Origin: Caballeronia udeis
GTDB lineage: Bacteria > Pseudomonadota > Gammaproteobacteria > Burkholderiales > Burkholderiaceae
Direction: 5' to 3'
NCBI RefSeq assembly: GCF_001544555.2
Contig: NZ_FCOK02000038.1
Coordinates: 1 to 64,000, forward strand
Length of the DNA stretch: 64,000 nt
Shown here one piece after another: positions 34,526 to 42,537 of this stretch (positions are counted from its first letter, which is position 1; each line of letters begins with the position of its first letter). The position numbers and the translations under genes are program-made. The notes below the pieces were generated by a model. The model saw only the letters and a list, made by a program, of their open reading frames with translations, ran no database searches and had not been told where the DNA came from.

Positions 34526-34588
34526 CCTGCATTGAAATCAGTTCATGATCGTTCTCGGTCGTTTGGTTAAGTCCATGATTTTTAACGA

Positions 34589-34603
34589 TTCCCTACTAGG
34601 GAA
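34589..34603. promoter_or_regulatory. Candidate parS palindrome 1
   Basis: TTCCCTACTAGGGAA is a perfect 15-base palindrome around a central C, in the parB-rep intergenic region. The same sequence recurs once, 94 bases away, at the end of parB. Short, repeated palindromes close to parAB are the usual form of the ParB-binding centromere. I saw no further copy in the window. Confidence 0.6.
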
Positions 34604-34682
34604 GTCCTGAGGAAGCTTTGAGCTTCGGTTCAGAACTTCAGGGTGCCGATGTGCTGCGCGCTAAGTCATTGATTTAAAGCAG

Positions 34683-34697
34683 TTCCCTACTAGGGAT
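34683..34697. promoter_or_regulatory. Candidate parS palindrome 2, overlapping the parB stop
   Basis: TTCCCTACTAGGGAT repeats site 1 with one change at the last base. It is nested in a longer dyad: AAAGCAGT just before it (34676-34683) pairs with ACTGCTTT just after it (34699-34706). Its right edge covers the parB stop codon. The position and match to site 1 support a role as partition site; the outer arms could also form a weak transcript hairpin. Confidence 0.6.
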
Positions 34698-35659
34698 CAC
34701 TGCTTTTCGAGTTCCGACTCAATGAATGCGTGAATTCTTTCTGCCCACTGTTCCGCTTCGTCGGCGGCTTTGCCGGAGAACGAAACGCCGACCACCCCAT
34801 TGCGCGCCGAGATCTGGCAAATCTTCTTGGCGCCGCGTTTGATGACCAGGGGTTCGTGCTTCTCACGAGGTGCTCGGTCTGGCTTTGTTGCCGCCACTGC
34901 CTGCGCCTGGGTGTAGGTGTCGTCAGTCAAAAGCCGCTCGATCGCTGCTTTAACCTTGTCTCCCCGACCTTCCGCGACTGCCTTGGCCATTTGCTCCGCT
35001 GCATTGCTTCCCAGCTTCTCGGGACGAGTGGCCAACAATTCCTTGCACTCGTCAGGTAGCAGATCGAACTTCATGATCCGCCCCACATGCGAGTCGCTAA
35101 TGCCTGCAGCCTTTGCTAAATCTTCCTTCGTAATTCCGGTTGAATCCTGAAGCGATTTGAAGCCCCAAAATTTCTCGAAGTCCGAAAGAGTCGGTGACAA
35201 GAGGTTTGAGAAGAAAGCGGCGTACTCGACCATCGACGCATCGATGTCCAGTACGATGCCGTCAATCTCAGTGCGGCCCAGTTCGCGATAGATCGAAGCC
35301 CGGTTATGGCCGGCAACGATGTCGTACTCGCCGTCCGGCCGTTCGCGTACCGTAATAGGTTGGGCGAGAGGGTATGCCGTCAGGTTCGCTTTAAGCTCGG
35401 CGTACTCTAAAGGAGTGAGTCGCCGCCGCCGTCCCGGGATCTCGTGAAGCTTGTCCAGCGGGAGCTTGCCGGGCGCGCGTTGTTCCAGTGCCCGTTTCAG
35501 CTTGTCGATTTCAGCCTGCTGGCTGTGCACCCGCCCTTGAAGACCGATCAACTGTCCAGGCGCGGTGCGAGGTGCGACCGGTTCAGAGGGGGTATCAAGA
35601 CCATCGTCATCCAGTCGAATACCCGCCGCCTTTGCCTTTTGTTTCGCTGCTGTAGACAT
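34697..35659 (-). CDS. parB: ParB-family partition protein
   Basis: A 320-residue ParB/RepB/Spo0J-family centromere-binding protein. A coiled-coil-like N-terminal part (GLQGRVHSQQAEIDKLKRALEQ, about 40-61) precedes the CTP-binding ParB domain (about 75-150). There the usual GERR box reads AGHNRASIYREL. A helix-turn-helix domain follows (GITKEDLAKAAGISDSHVGRIMKFDLLPDECKELL, about 173-207), and the C-terminal part (about 260-320) has the pattern of a dimerisation domain. Its start lies two bases downstream of the parA stop, so the genes are coupled. Twin palindromes at its 3' end are likely binding sites. Confidence 0.93.
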   Translation of the reverse strand: MSTAAKQKAKAAGIRLDDDGLDTPSEPVAPRTAPGQLIGLQGRVHSQQAEIDKLKRALEQRAPGKLPLDKLHEIPGRRRRLTPLEYAELKANLTAYPLAQPITVRERPDGEYDIVAGHNRASIYRELGRTEIDGIVLDIDASMVEYAAFFSNLLSPTLSDFEKFWGFKSLQDSTGITKEDLAKAAGISDSHVGRIMKFDLLPDECKELLATRPEKLGSNAAEQMAKAVAEGRGDKVKAAIERLLTDDTYTQAQAVAATKPDRAPREKHEPLVIKRGAKKICQISARNGVVGVSFSGKAADEAEQWAERIHAFIESELEKQ

Positions 35660-35661
35660 GC

Positions 35662-36858
35662 TTACTCCTTGTCCCAGAGGTAACAGACCTTGCTGTCGAT
35701 CAAATCCACAACCTGGTCATAGGGCACGCGGATTCGCCGAAGCGTCGCGGCATTGCCGTCGTAGTTCGGGAAGTCGTACACCGTAGAAAAATCGTTGGTG
35801 GTCGTGCGAGCAAGGTCGGTTTCAGGGATTTCAACCGGCAAGACGCGCTCGCCATAGGTCGTGATGACCCAGTCGCGAACAATGGATGCGTTCGCCTTGT
35901 TCGGCATGCGCGTCACCAGGATGTCGATGAAATCGAACACCTTGGCTTCGTCGGCCGACTCCCCGAACTGCTTCATGCCGGACACCATGTCGGAGAAAAG
36001 CGACCAGAACTGGACCATCGATGCAAACGAGAGCGTGTCCGGCATCACCGGCACAATGACTCCATCTGCCGCGAAAAGCGCGTTGATGGTCAGGTAACTC
36101 AACGTGGGTGCGGTATCAATGATGATGTAGTCGTACTCGTGCTTGAGATCCTTGAGTCCGTCGCTCAGCACGTTCCAGAACTTTGCGCTCGGCGACGCGT
36201 GAACGCGGGCCGGGAGCATGAATTCGGCGTTGAACAGATCCGTGGATGACGGGATCAGGTCGAGGTTTTCCCAATACGTCTGCATCGGCAAATGCTTCAT
36301 GTCGAAGCTTTCGCCGCTGACGTAAGCCTCGATCAAGGGCAGAATAGTCTGGTCGCCGCTGATTTCCGCGTGCGGGTTGATCCCGTATAGCGTGGTCGCG
36401 CTGCCCTGCGGGTCCATATCTATATGAAGGACGCGCCGGCCGTGGCGCAGTGACAAGCCTTGCGCCAGCACCATGGACGTCGTGGTCTTGGTCACGCCGC
36501 CCTTGAAGTTGCCGATAGCGATGACTTTCCCGTCTTTCCCCGCCGGACGCTGTCTTGGCTTGCGTTCAGCCCTGACCCATTCGATGGTTTCGGCTAGCGT
36601 AAACTGCCGCGCGGCCCCAGGCTTTTCCTGTGTGCCTTGAGGCAGTTCCCCTTTCTTGATCAGATAGGAGAAGCGAGCTTTGTCGATGCCGCACAGTTCC
36701 TGGAGTTTGCCGCTCGGGAACACCGGGGCAACCTTCCGTGGGAACGGCTGGAGCATTTGAGTGCGAATTCGCTCGAGCATTTTCGCGGAACGAGCCGCCA
36801 AATTGACGAGGTCGTCCGGCGTCACCTCGATGGGTGGCGTCGAAAGGTTAATATCCAT
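35662..36858 (-). CDS. parA: ParA-family partition ATPase, type Ia
   Basis: A 398-residue ParA with a type Ia layout: an N-terminal extension with a MerR-like helix-turn-helix (GKLQELCGIDKARFSYLIKKGELPQG, about 50-75) and a deviant Walker ATPase. Walker A is NFKGGVTKTTTS (117-128, signature Lys119, P-loop Lys124), with Thr in place of the usual Gly before Lys124. The A' motif is LHIDMDPQGSATTLYG and the Walker B is YDYIIIDTAPTLSYLT. Type Ia ParAs move the replicon and also bind their own promoter. An inverted repeat lies directly upstream. The ribosome site GGGAAG precedes the ATG. Confidence 0.96.
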   Translation of the reverse strand: MDINLSTPPIEVTPDDLVNLAARSAKMLERIRTQMLQPFPRKVAPVFPSGKLQELCGIDKARFSYLIKKGELPQGTQEKPGAARQFTLAETIEWVRAERKPRQRPAGKDGKVIAIGNFKGGVTKTTTSMVLAQGLSLRHGRRVLHIDMDPQGSATTLYGINPHAEISGDQTILPLIEAYVSGESFDMKHLPMQTYWENLDLIPSSTDLFNAEFMLPARVHASPSAKFWNVLSDGLKDLKHEYDYIIIDTAPTLSYLTINALFAADGVIVPVMPDTLSFASMVQFWSLFSDMVSGMKQFGESADEAKVFDFIDILVTRMPNKANASIVRDWVITTYGERVLPVEIPETDLARTTTNDFSTVYDFPNYDGNAATLRRIRVPYDQVVDLIDSKVCYLWDKE

Positions 36859-36878
36859 GCGTTCTTCCCGGTGGCTCT

Positions 36879-36920
36879 GGTTCTACCAAAAACGTGGATT
36901 CTCCCTTAAAAGGTAGAACC
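36879..36920 (-). promoter_or_regulatory. Inverted repeat at the parA promoter
   Basis: GGTTCTACC (36879-36887) and GGTAGAACC (36912-36920) are perfect 9-base inverted repeats with a 24-base spacer, ending 21 bases before the parA start. Type Ia ParA proteins bind such sites through their N-terminal domain and shut down parAB. The two half-sites also have their own GGTNNNACC symmetry. Rest of the region to 37106 shows no gene. Confidence 0.6.
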
Positions 36921-37106
36921 GACGGTAACCGAAGACTAAGAGGTATACGGAGTAAACGCAAGTAAACTTTGCCGACCCGGGGTAGCCGCAAAGCCACGTG
37001 GTTGTTGGACTTCGAGGAAAAAGGTGAGAAAAGACTTGAGGCAAATCGGGGGTTTTGCGGAGCTTTACGTCTGTAGATTCAAGCTCCGGCGTGGAATTTC
37101 TTGCTG

Positions 37107-39029
37107 TTAGCGCGTCGGCAAAACGCCGCTTCTACCGTTCGCGAACGGACCGTGACGCCGGGCCTTCACGTAAAGAAGCGTGGTGGAGAGGTTGGCGTGG
37201 CCGAGACGAAGCTGGATCTCGCGGTAATCCGCGCCGCTTTCGAGTGCGTGATGCGAGTGGGTGTGACGGACCCAATGGGTGCTCGCATTGGAACGAGCGC
37301 GGCCGCCGACCGGATTTTGCGGGGTTGAAAGCAGTGCCGCCCACGAAAAGAGCCGGCGAAATACCTGCCCCATACCGTCGGGCGTCAATGAATTGCCGGT
37401 GCGGAAATGCGTAAGGAGTGGGGTGTCGGCGGGACAAACGCCAGGATCCCCGGGCAAACCGCGGGCGCGCAGGCTCTCCTCAACCAACTCCATGACGGCT
37501 TGCGGAACTGGAATAGTCCGCGTCGCGCCGCCTTTTCCGGGAATAGCCAGGTGCCAGCCATTAGCCGGTGCGCCTCCAAGTCTGGACTGGATAAGCCAGC
37601 TGGTTGTTGCACGCGCTAATTCCTCACGCCGGAGTCCGGTCGAATAGGCCAGGTTCAGCGCCAGATAGTCGCGCAACTCCCTTTGGGAATACTGGACGCG
37701 ACAGGCCGCCTGGACCACGTTTTGCCATTGCCCGTGGTCGAGCGAGCGCCCTGAAACATCGATGCGCGGGCCAATTGCCACCGCCGGGGCATTCGAAAAC
37801 GGGTTGCGCACCCAGTAGTTCTGCTCGACCAGCCACTGGCCCATTGCGTGAAGAATCGCCCGCGCGGTTTCCCTGCTGCGGTTGGAGAGAGCGCCAACAA
37901 ACGGCCTCCAATCCGGGTGATTTCGCTCGATTTTCGCGCGTCCGACCCAGCGGGCCGCAGGCTGGGGATCGGCAAGAAACGTCCCGATGTACTCCGCGCA
38001 GTCCGCACTATCCAGCGACGACAGTGCCCTTTTCCTTTCATTGATGGCCCACAAAAGCAGCCGTTCGGCTTCCCGCCGATAGGCCCGGACGGTATGCGCA
38101 CTGTGTTGCCGCGCGGCAAGCCACGCATCGATTGCCTGCAAATCCGTGTGCATCGAGCACGGTAAAGCAGGGTTTTGGAGCCGGTTGGTACCGGTCGATC
38201 CGTCTATTTCCGTGGGTACATCTAGTGATTCGATAGGGACGATGCCGCTCTGGCGCGGCCGCACGAGCGCAGGATCGTTGCCGGACAAGCGCCGGCGCGG
38301 GGTGAGCGCGCGTTTTGACAGCATATGAAGCAGTGAATCGGCGTGCAGGGCAAGCCATTCAACTATGCGGCGCGCCGCCTTCGGGCCGACGCGTGTCACG
38401 CTCGCATACCAGCGGTGGCCGCGCCGCTCGATGAAACCCAGAAGGTCACCAAGCGTATGGATGCCGGTGTTCTGAAGACGGCGGGCAATTGAGGGTTCGA
38501 GCCAGCTTGCAACGGGGTGATCCGGCCGGGGCGCCTGGACCAGACTGGCTTCCATGCGCGCGAGGGCGTCGACCTGACGCCGGCGCAGGCGCGCATTTCG
38601 AGTTGTACGCCGGTCAACGCTCGAGGTGTTTTCCTGGGGAAATTCCGCCCTATAAAGCTCCAGAAGTTCGGCTTCGCTATGGAAACCGTCTGGATCGACT
38701 GATTCTCGATACGCCTCCAGCGTAGGCATCTCGCTGGCTGCCAGCCGCTGTGCTTCAGGAATGCTCCCCGGTCTCAGGCGTAAAAGATGTGTGGCTTCAA
38801 CATCACGCGTGCGGCGTGCAGCGCCCGAGAGGGTGTCGCGCAACAGCCCGATCAGACGCCGGGTAGCGCGCACGTCGGTGGTGGCGTCGCCGTAGGTCGC
38901 GTGCAATTGCTCGACCGAAACGCCGTCCAGGTATCCGCGATATAGCGCGAAATGTTCACGAGTGAGCCGCTTGATGGACGCGCGGTTCTCGGGGTTGCGA
39001 ACGGATGACGTTGGTGAAGCAGCCGGCAT
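37107..39029 (-). CDS. Large tyrosine recombinase (phage integrase family)
   Basis: A 640-residue site-specific recombinase. The C-terminal catalytic domain has all the expected residues: Arg in YSTGLRREEL, Lys in GKGGATRTIPVP, His585 and Arg588 in HWVRHTHSHH, His611 in LGHANLSTT, and the nucleophile Tyr620 in LLYVKARRH. A SAM-like core-binding domain lies at about 290-420, and a further N-terminal part (about 1-270) matches the DUF3701-type region seen in integrases encoded on Burkholderia plasmids and chromids. It is upstream of parA and on the same strand. It could resolve dimers of the replicon, like Xer or ResD, or be left over from an integrated element. No att or dif site could be identified. 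Confidence 0.9.
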   Translation of the reverse strand: MPAASPTSSVRNPENRASIKRLTREHFALYRGYLDGVSVEQLHATYGDATTDVRATRRLIGLLRDTLSGAARRTRDVEATHLLRLRPGSIPEAQRLAASEMPTLEAYRESVDPDGFHSEAELLELYRAEFPQENTSSVDRRTTRNARLRRRQVDALARMEASLVQAPRPDHPVASWLEPSIARRLQNTGIHTLGDLLGFIERRGHRWYASVTRVGPKAARRIVEWLALHADSLLHMLSKRALTPRRRLSGNDPALVRPRQSGIVPIESLDVPTEIDGSTGTNRLQNPALPCSMHTDLQAIDAWLAARQHSAHTVRAYRREAERLLLWAINERKRALSSLDSADCAEYIGTFLADPQPAARWVGRAKIERNHPDWRPFVGALSNRSRETARAILHAMGQWLVEQNYWVRNPFSNAPAVAIGPRIDVSGRSLDHGQWQNVVQAACRVQYSQRELRDYLALNLAYSTGLRREELARATTSWLIQSRLGGAPANGWHLAIPGKGGATRTIPVPQAVMELVEESLRARGLPGDPGVCPADTPLLTHFRTGNSLTPDGMGQVFRRLFSWAALLSTPQNPVGGRARSNASTHWVRHTHSHHALESGADYREIQLRLGHANLSTTLLYVKARRHGPFANGRSGVLPTR

Positions 39030-39397
39030 GAGTTATTTATGCTTTGGTTTCAATAGCTTGGAGGAAGGCTACCAGCGTGTAGGCGGTTTGACAACAAAAA
39101 ACGCTACATCTGATAAGTATACGAACACGCCGAACACTCGCCAATGCCAATAGCGATGCAAACAGGGAGGAGATGAAATTCGAAGCGCCGACGTTCGCAC
39201 ACTAGATGAAACAGCATCGAGTGACGATGCTGACTGATGATGGGTGTCCGGTTTGACGGGAGAGGGCAATGCTCCTTGAACCCGCACCGAGGAAAACATT
39301 CGCGTTGATAGGGCCTGGAATGCCGAGCTAACCAGACGTACCGGTTCCAGTCACGGACCGGCACGCCTCATCGCTACAAGAAAAGAACATCCGCGTT
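39030..39397. other. Gene-free region upstream of the tyrosine recombinase
   Basis: These 368 bases hold no convincing gene. Part of it (39090-39140) is AT-rich and could be the recombinase promoter. A recombination site for the neighbouring recombinase would be expected near here or near parA, but I found no clear pair of inverted 11-base arms with a 6-8 base spacer. Confidence 0.3.
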
Positions 39398-40252
39398 TTA
39401 CGCAGCGAGCGCTTCGGCAACCACGGTAGCCAATGGCGTGGTCGGCCGGCCGAGGAGTTGGCTCAACTGATGACCGTCGTCGAAGAGTGCGCCTTTCGAT
39501 GTAGCCGTATCCGAGTCCGATAGGAGCGCAGCCAGGAATTCCGGTAACCCCACGCTGATCAGCGCGGCCTTATAGTCCGCCTCGGAGAGATTTTGATACT
39601 CGACCTCCTTGCCCGACTGCCGCGTCACTTCGGCAGCGAGGTCGGCGAGGGTGTAAGCGGTATCGCCCGCCAGTTCATAAATGCGGCCCGCTTGGGCGTT
39701 GCCTGTCATTACCCGTGCCGCGGCTTCCGCGTAGTCCGCCCGCGCAGCCGATGAAATCCTGCCGTCGCCCGCACTGCCGCGGATCGCGCCGTGTTCAAGC
39801 GCAGGGGCGAGGCTGCGGAGGTAGTTCTCGGTGTACCAGCCGTTACGTAGCAAAACGAACGGCACGCCCGATACACGCAGTGCGTCTTCCGTCTCGCGAT
39901 GTTCATCGGCTAGTCCGAGCGGCGACGTATCGGCGCGCAGCACGCTGGTATAGCCGATCAGTTGAACGCCATTACGCTTCGCGGCGTCGATTGCGGCGCG
40001 ATGCTGAACCCCGCGCCGGCCCATCTCACTCGATGAAATCAGCAGCAACTTATCAGCGCCCTTGAATGCGGTCTCGAGCGTGGCGGGTTCGTTGTAGTCC
40101 GCGCGCCGGACTTGCACGCCCAGTGCGGCGAGGTCCGCTGCCTTCTCCGGACTGCGTACCGCGGCAACAATCTCACTTGCCGATTGAGTCTTCAACAACG
40201 CTTTGATAACAAGCCGGCCAAGTTGGCCGGTGGCTCCGGTAACGACGATCAT
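39398..40252 (-). CDS. NAD(P)-binding SDR/NmrA-type oxidoreductase, QorB-like
   Basis: A 284-residue atypical short-chain dehydrogenase, similar in layout to NAD(P)H:quinone oxidoreductase QorB (YtfG). The nucleotide motif is at the very start (MIVVTGATGQLGRLVIKALL), followed by ADKLLLISSSEMGRRGVQHRAAIDAAKRNGV and EDALRVSGVPFVLLRNGWYTENYL. The start at 40252 places TGATGQLG at residues 5-12, as in the family; the long extension to 40444 runs through the divergent HxlR gene and is not real. HxlR regulators often control such enzymes in response to quinones or electrophiles. Confidence 0.9.
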   Translation of the reverse strand: MIVVTGATGQLGRLVIKALLKTQSASEIVAAVRSPEKAADLAALGVQVRRADYNEPATLETAFKGADKLLLISSSEMGRRGVQHRAAIDAAKRNGVQLIGYTSVLRADTSPLGLADEHRETEDALRVSGVPFVLLRNGWYTENYLRSLAPALEHGAIRGSAGDGRISSAARADYAEAAARVMTGNAQAGRIYELAGDTAYTLADLAAEVTRQSGKEVEYQNLSEADYKAALISVGLPEFLAALLSDSDTATSKGALFDDGHQLSQLLGRPTTPLATVVAEALAA

Positions 40253-40312
40253 GATCAAACTCCTGGGGTAAATGCGACTGAAGCCGTACCGTATCGGATA
40301 AACTAACTTTTC

Positions 40313-40337
40313 GTAAGTACGTACGCCGAGGTAAGTA
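40313..40337. promoter_or_regulatory. Possible HxlR operator in the divergent promoter
   Basis: The region between the SDR and HxlR genes (40253-40340) contains the palindrome GTACGTAC (40317-40324). GTAAGTA also occurs twice in direct order (40313-40319 and 40331-40337). HxlR-type repressors bind short AT-rich dyads in such gaps. The motif is short, so this is only suggestive. Confidence 0.35.
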
Positions 40338-40340
40338 TCC

Positions 40341-40742
40341 ATGGACTCAAATGTTGATTTGCCCCGCGACGGCGTGCCGTTGTCGGATCTGTTGCGTCGC
40401 GGTGAATTGCTGTCGGCGGACTGTCCGTCGCGGGAAGTGCTCAAGCACGTGACCAGCCGGTGGGGTGTTCTTGTTTTGATGGTGTTGCTGGATCAGACCT
40501 GCCGTTTCAGCGATCTGCGCCGCAGGGTGGACGGCGTGAGCGAAAAGATGCTCGCGCAGACGCTGCAATGGCTTGCAGCCGATGGCTTCGTGACACGCAC
40601 CGTGTATGACGAAGTGCCGCCGCATGTGGACTATCGGCTGACACCGCTGGGAGAAGAGGTTGCGCGCCAAGTGACGTCGCTGGCGGACTGGATCGAGACG
40701 AATCTATCGCGCATCCTGAGTGCGCGGACGGTGGACGCGTAG
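40341..40742 (+). CDS. HxlR-family transcriptional regulator
   Basis: A 133-residue winged-helix regulator of the HxlR family. Characteristic parts are CPSREVLKHVTSRWGVLVLMVLLDQTCRFSDLRRRVDGVSEKMLAQTLQWLAADGFVTRTVYDEVPPHVDYRLTPLGE, covering the entire DNA-binding fold. The Cys near the start of the domain (Cys28, SADCPSRE) is the position used by redox- or quinone-sensing members. It is divergent from the SDR gene and probably controls it. Confidence 0.93.
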   Translation: MDSNVDLPRDGVPLSDLLRRGELLSADCPSREVLKHVTSRWGVLVLMVLLDQTCRFSDLRRRVDGVSEKMLAQTLQWLAADGFVTRTVYDEVPPHVDYRLTPLGEEVARQVTSLADWIETNLSRILSARTVDA

Positions 40743-40841
40743 GGGAGAGGGCCTGATTGGCGACTTCGCGCGGCGCAGAAGCGTACGTTGCAGCAGCTGA
40801 AGGTGCTCGCAGCGCTTCAGGACATCCTCAAGGCGCTCGCC

Positions 40842-41765
40842 TCAAGGCGCTCCCAGTACCCGGCCGTTGACCTTTTCCCCGTACATCGAATTGGGTGCGC
40901 CGTGGTACTTCGCCCGGGTCGCTTCGACAGAACCGGTGAAGCGGGGATCCTGCGGGCGCTCCTGACTATCCATGAACGTTGCGACGTCCCACGCTTGCTG
41001 GTCGGTGAGCGTATTGCCCAAACCCAGCGGCATGTTCGCCTTGATGAACCCTGCGGCGTTTTGAATATCGCCCATGCCGGCGCCCCAGTTGAAAGAGTGC
41101 GCACCCCAAAGAGCCGGAAAGACGGCCTTGCCTCCACTCGACTGTCCCTGGCCATCCGCTGCGTGGCACAACGCGCAGTGTTGCGTGTAGACCTGGCTGC
41201 CGCGCGTGTAGTCCGCTTTCAGCGCCGGCGGCGGAAGCTTGGGGTATCCCTGCCCAGGAAGCTTTTCCCCTACCGGAGCGCCTTTTGCCAGCCAGAAGGC
41301 GTAAGTCTCGAGTGCGACGAGCACGGGGTCGCCAAGCGGCGGCGCCTTGCCGTTCATGCTGTAGCGGAAGCATCCCTGCATTCGTTCGGCAAATGAATTG
41401 ACGTGCCCGTTCTTGCTTCTATACGCCGGGTACAACAGATACGCTGCCCAGAGCGGGCTTGAGTTAGGCTTGCGACCCGCATCCAGATGGCAGCTTGCGC
41501 AGTTCAACGAGTTGCCGACGTACTTCCCCGCAAACTCCTGCGTGTGAGTAAAAATCTGCTCGCCTAACTTGATCGATTTACCAAAGTCGTCTGTTGGCAT
41601 CGATGCTTCCGCGGGAGGCGCGAACACCTTCACATCCGATGGCGTGGAGTTTGGCGCCGATCCTTCGGCCGCGTACGTGATGCCGTCTGTTGTACCGGTT
41701 ACACCGGCTGCCACGACGAACAACCCGGCGAGCATTCCCCGAGAGATCCTGGATTGACCGATCAT
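40842..41765 (-). CDS. tsdA: Thiosulfate dehydrogenase (tetrathionate-forming), TsdA
   Basis: A 307-residue exported di-heme cytochrome c. Heme motifs are CASCH (89-93) and CALCH (197-201). Between them lies QGCFRYSMNGK with Cys132, in the position of the unusual heme-ligating cysteine of TsdA, and the surrounding NSFAERMQGCF and LDAGRKPNSSPLWAAYLLYPAYRSK match the TsdA family. TsdA joins two thiosulfates to tetrathionate in the periplasm. A signal peptide covers about residues 1-33. The ATG at 41765 overlaps the stop of the cytochrome gene upstream (tsdB) by four bases; a longer frame to 42056 is only a phase artefact. Confidence 0.9.
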   Translation of the reverse strand: MIGQSRISRGMLAGLFVVAAGVTGTTDGITYAAEGSAPNSTPSDVKVFAPPAEASMPTDDFGKSIKLGEQIFTHTQEFAGKYVGNSLNCASCHLDAGRKPNSSPLWAAYLLYPAYRSKNGHVNSFAERMQGCFRYSMNGKAPPLGDPVLVALETYAFWLAKGAPVGEKLPGQGYPKLPPPALKADYTRGSQVYTQHCALCHAADGQGQSSGGKAVFPALWGAHSFNWGAGMGDIQNAAGFIKANMPLGLGNTLTDQQAWDVATFMDSQERPQDPRFTGSVEATRAKYHGAPNSMYGEKVNGRVLGAP

Positions 41766-42472
41766 TGTTTGCTCCCGGCAGGCGCCGCGTTGCCAGAGGA
41801 TCCGGCATTGCCCGCGTAGTAGGCGGCTACCGCCGAGATATCCGTATCGGAGAGCTTGCTCACGATAACCGGCATCAGCGCCATTGGACCGGGCGGCCGG
41901 GTGCCCTTCTTCCATCCGTGCAGTTGGCTTTCTATGTACGCTGCCGGCTGGCCCGCCAGCGGTGGAAATGTCGCGCCTACCCCAATGCCGCCAGGGCCGT
42001 GGCATTGGGCGCACGCGGGAAGGCCCTGACTCCATCGTCCGCGGGTGGCGATCCACGCACCGGCGTCCGACGGTCTGATCGAGTTGCTGTCATCGGCTTT
42101 TATGCCCGCGGGCGGTGGCAGGGAACTGAAGTAAAGTGCGACCGCGCTGCGTCCATTCGACGACAACAGCTTCGCGAACGGTTGCATGATGGTGCTCTGG
42201 CGTTCTCCATTGGCGAACCTCGATAACTGTTCGGAAAGGTAGGCAGCGTTGACCCCGGCAAGCCGGGGAAAGCCCGCCGCTGCGTTGCCTTCGCCTTTCG
42301 CTCCGTGACAGCTGATGCACGCGGCGACACCCTTCGCCGTTCCCTGCGTGGCGATCGTTTTCCCGACCATCATGTCGTCAGCCCGGGCGCTTGCTGTCAT
42401 CCCCAAGGCAACCGCGGCAACACACGCGGCAAGCACGGATCGTGATGACATATTTCCGACTGCAGCGCTCAT
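41762..42472 (-). CDS. tsdB: Di-heme cytochrome c4-type electron acceptor, TsdB
   Basis: A 236-residue periplasmic cytochrome with two heme motifs, CISCH (from Cys52) and CAQCH (from Cys154), and the repeated c4 layout (GEGNAAAGFPRLAGVNAAYLSEQL and GIGVGATFPPLAGQPAAYIESQL). The signal peptide is at about 8-31. TsdB is the electron partner of TsdA in several proteobacteria, and here its stop overlaps the TsdA start by 4 bases. AGGAGACTCC precedes the ATG. The C-terminal tail (AGNAGSSGNAAPAGSKQ) is low-complexity. Confidence 0.88.
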   Translation of the reverse strand: MSAAVGNMSSRSVLAACVAAVALGMTASARADDMMVGKTIATQGTAKGVAACISCHGAKGEGNAAAGFPRLAGVNAAYLSEQLSRFANGERQSTIMQPFAKLLSSNGRSAVALYFSSLPPPAGIKADDSNSIRPSDAGAWIATRGRWSQGLPACAQCHGPGGIGVGATFPPLAGQPAAYIESQLHGWKKGTRPPGPMALMPVIVSKLSDTDISAVAAYYAGNAGSSGNAAPAGSKQ

Positions 42473-42537
42473 GGAGTCTCCTGTCGAGCGTGATGTTCCG
42501 TTTCCGTGGATCGGAAATCTTGGGACGAGCGTGCTTC

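Noticed and set aside
34234-34548. Plus-strand frame over the candidate antisense RNA
   Set aside because: It starts inside rep on the opposite strand, has no ribosome site of note and no family; the promoter-terminator pair fits an RNA better.
40253-40444. N-terminal extension of the SDR gene
   Set aside because: It would overlap the divergent HxlR gene and put 64 residues before the nucleotide-binding motif, which is always at the N-terminus in this family.
41766-42056. N-terminal extension of TsdA
   Set aside because: It overlaps tsdB in another phase and would bury the signal peptide.
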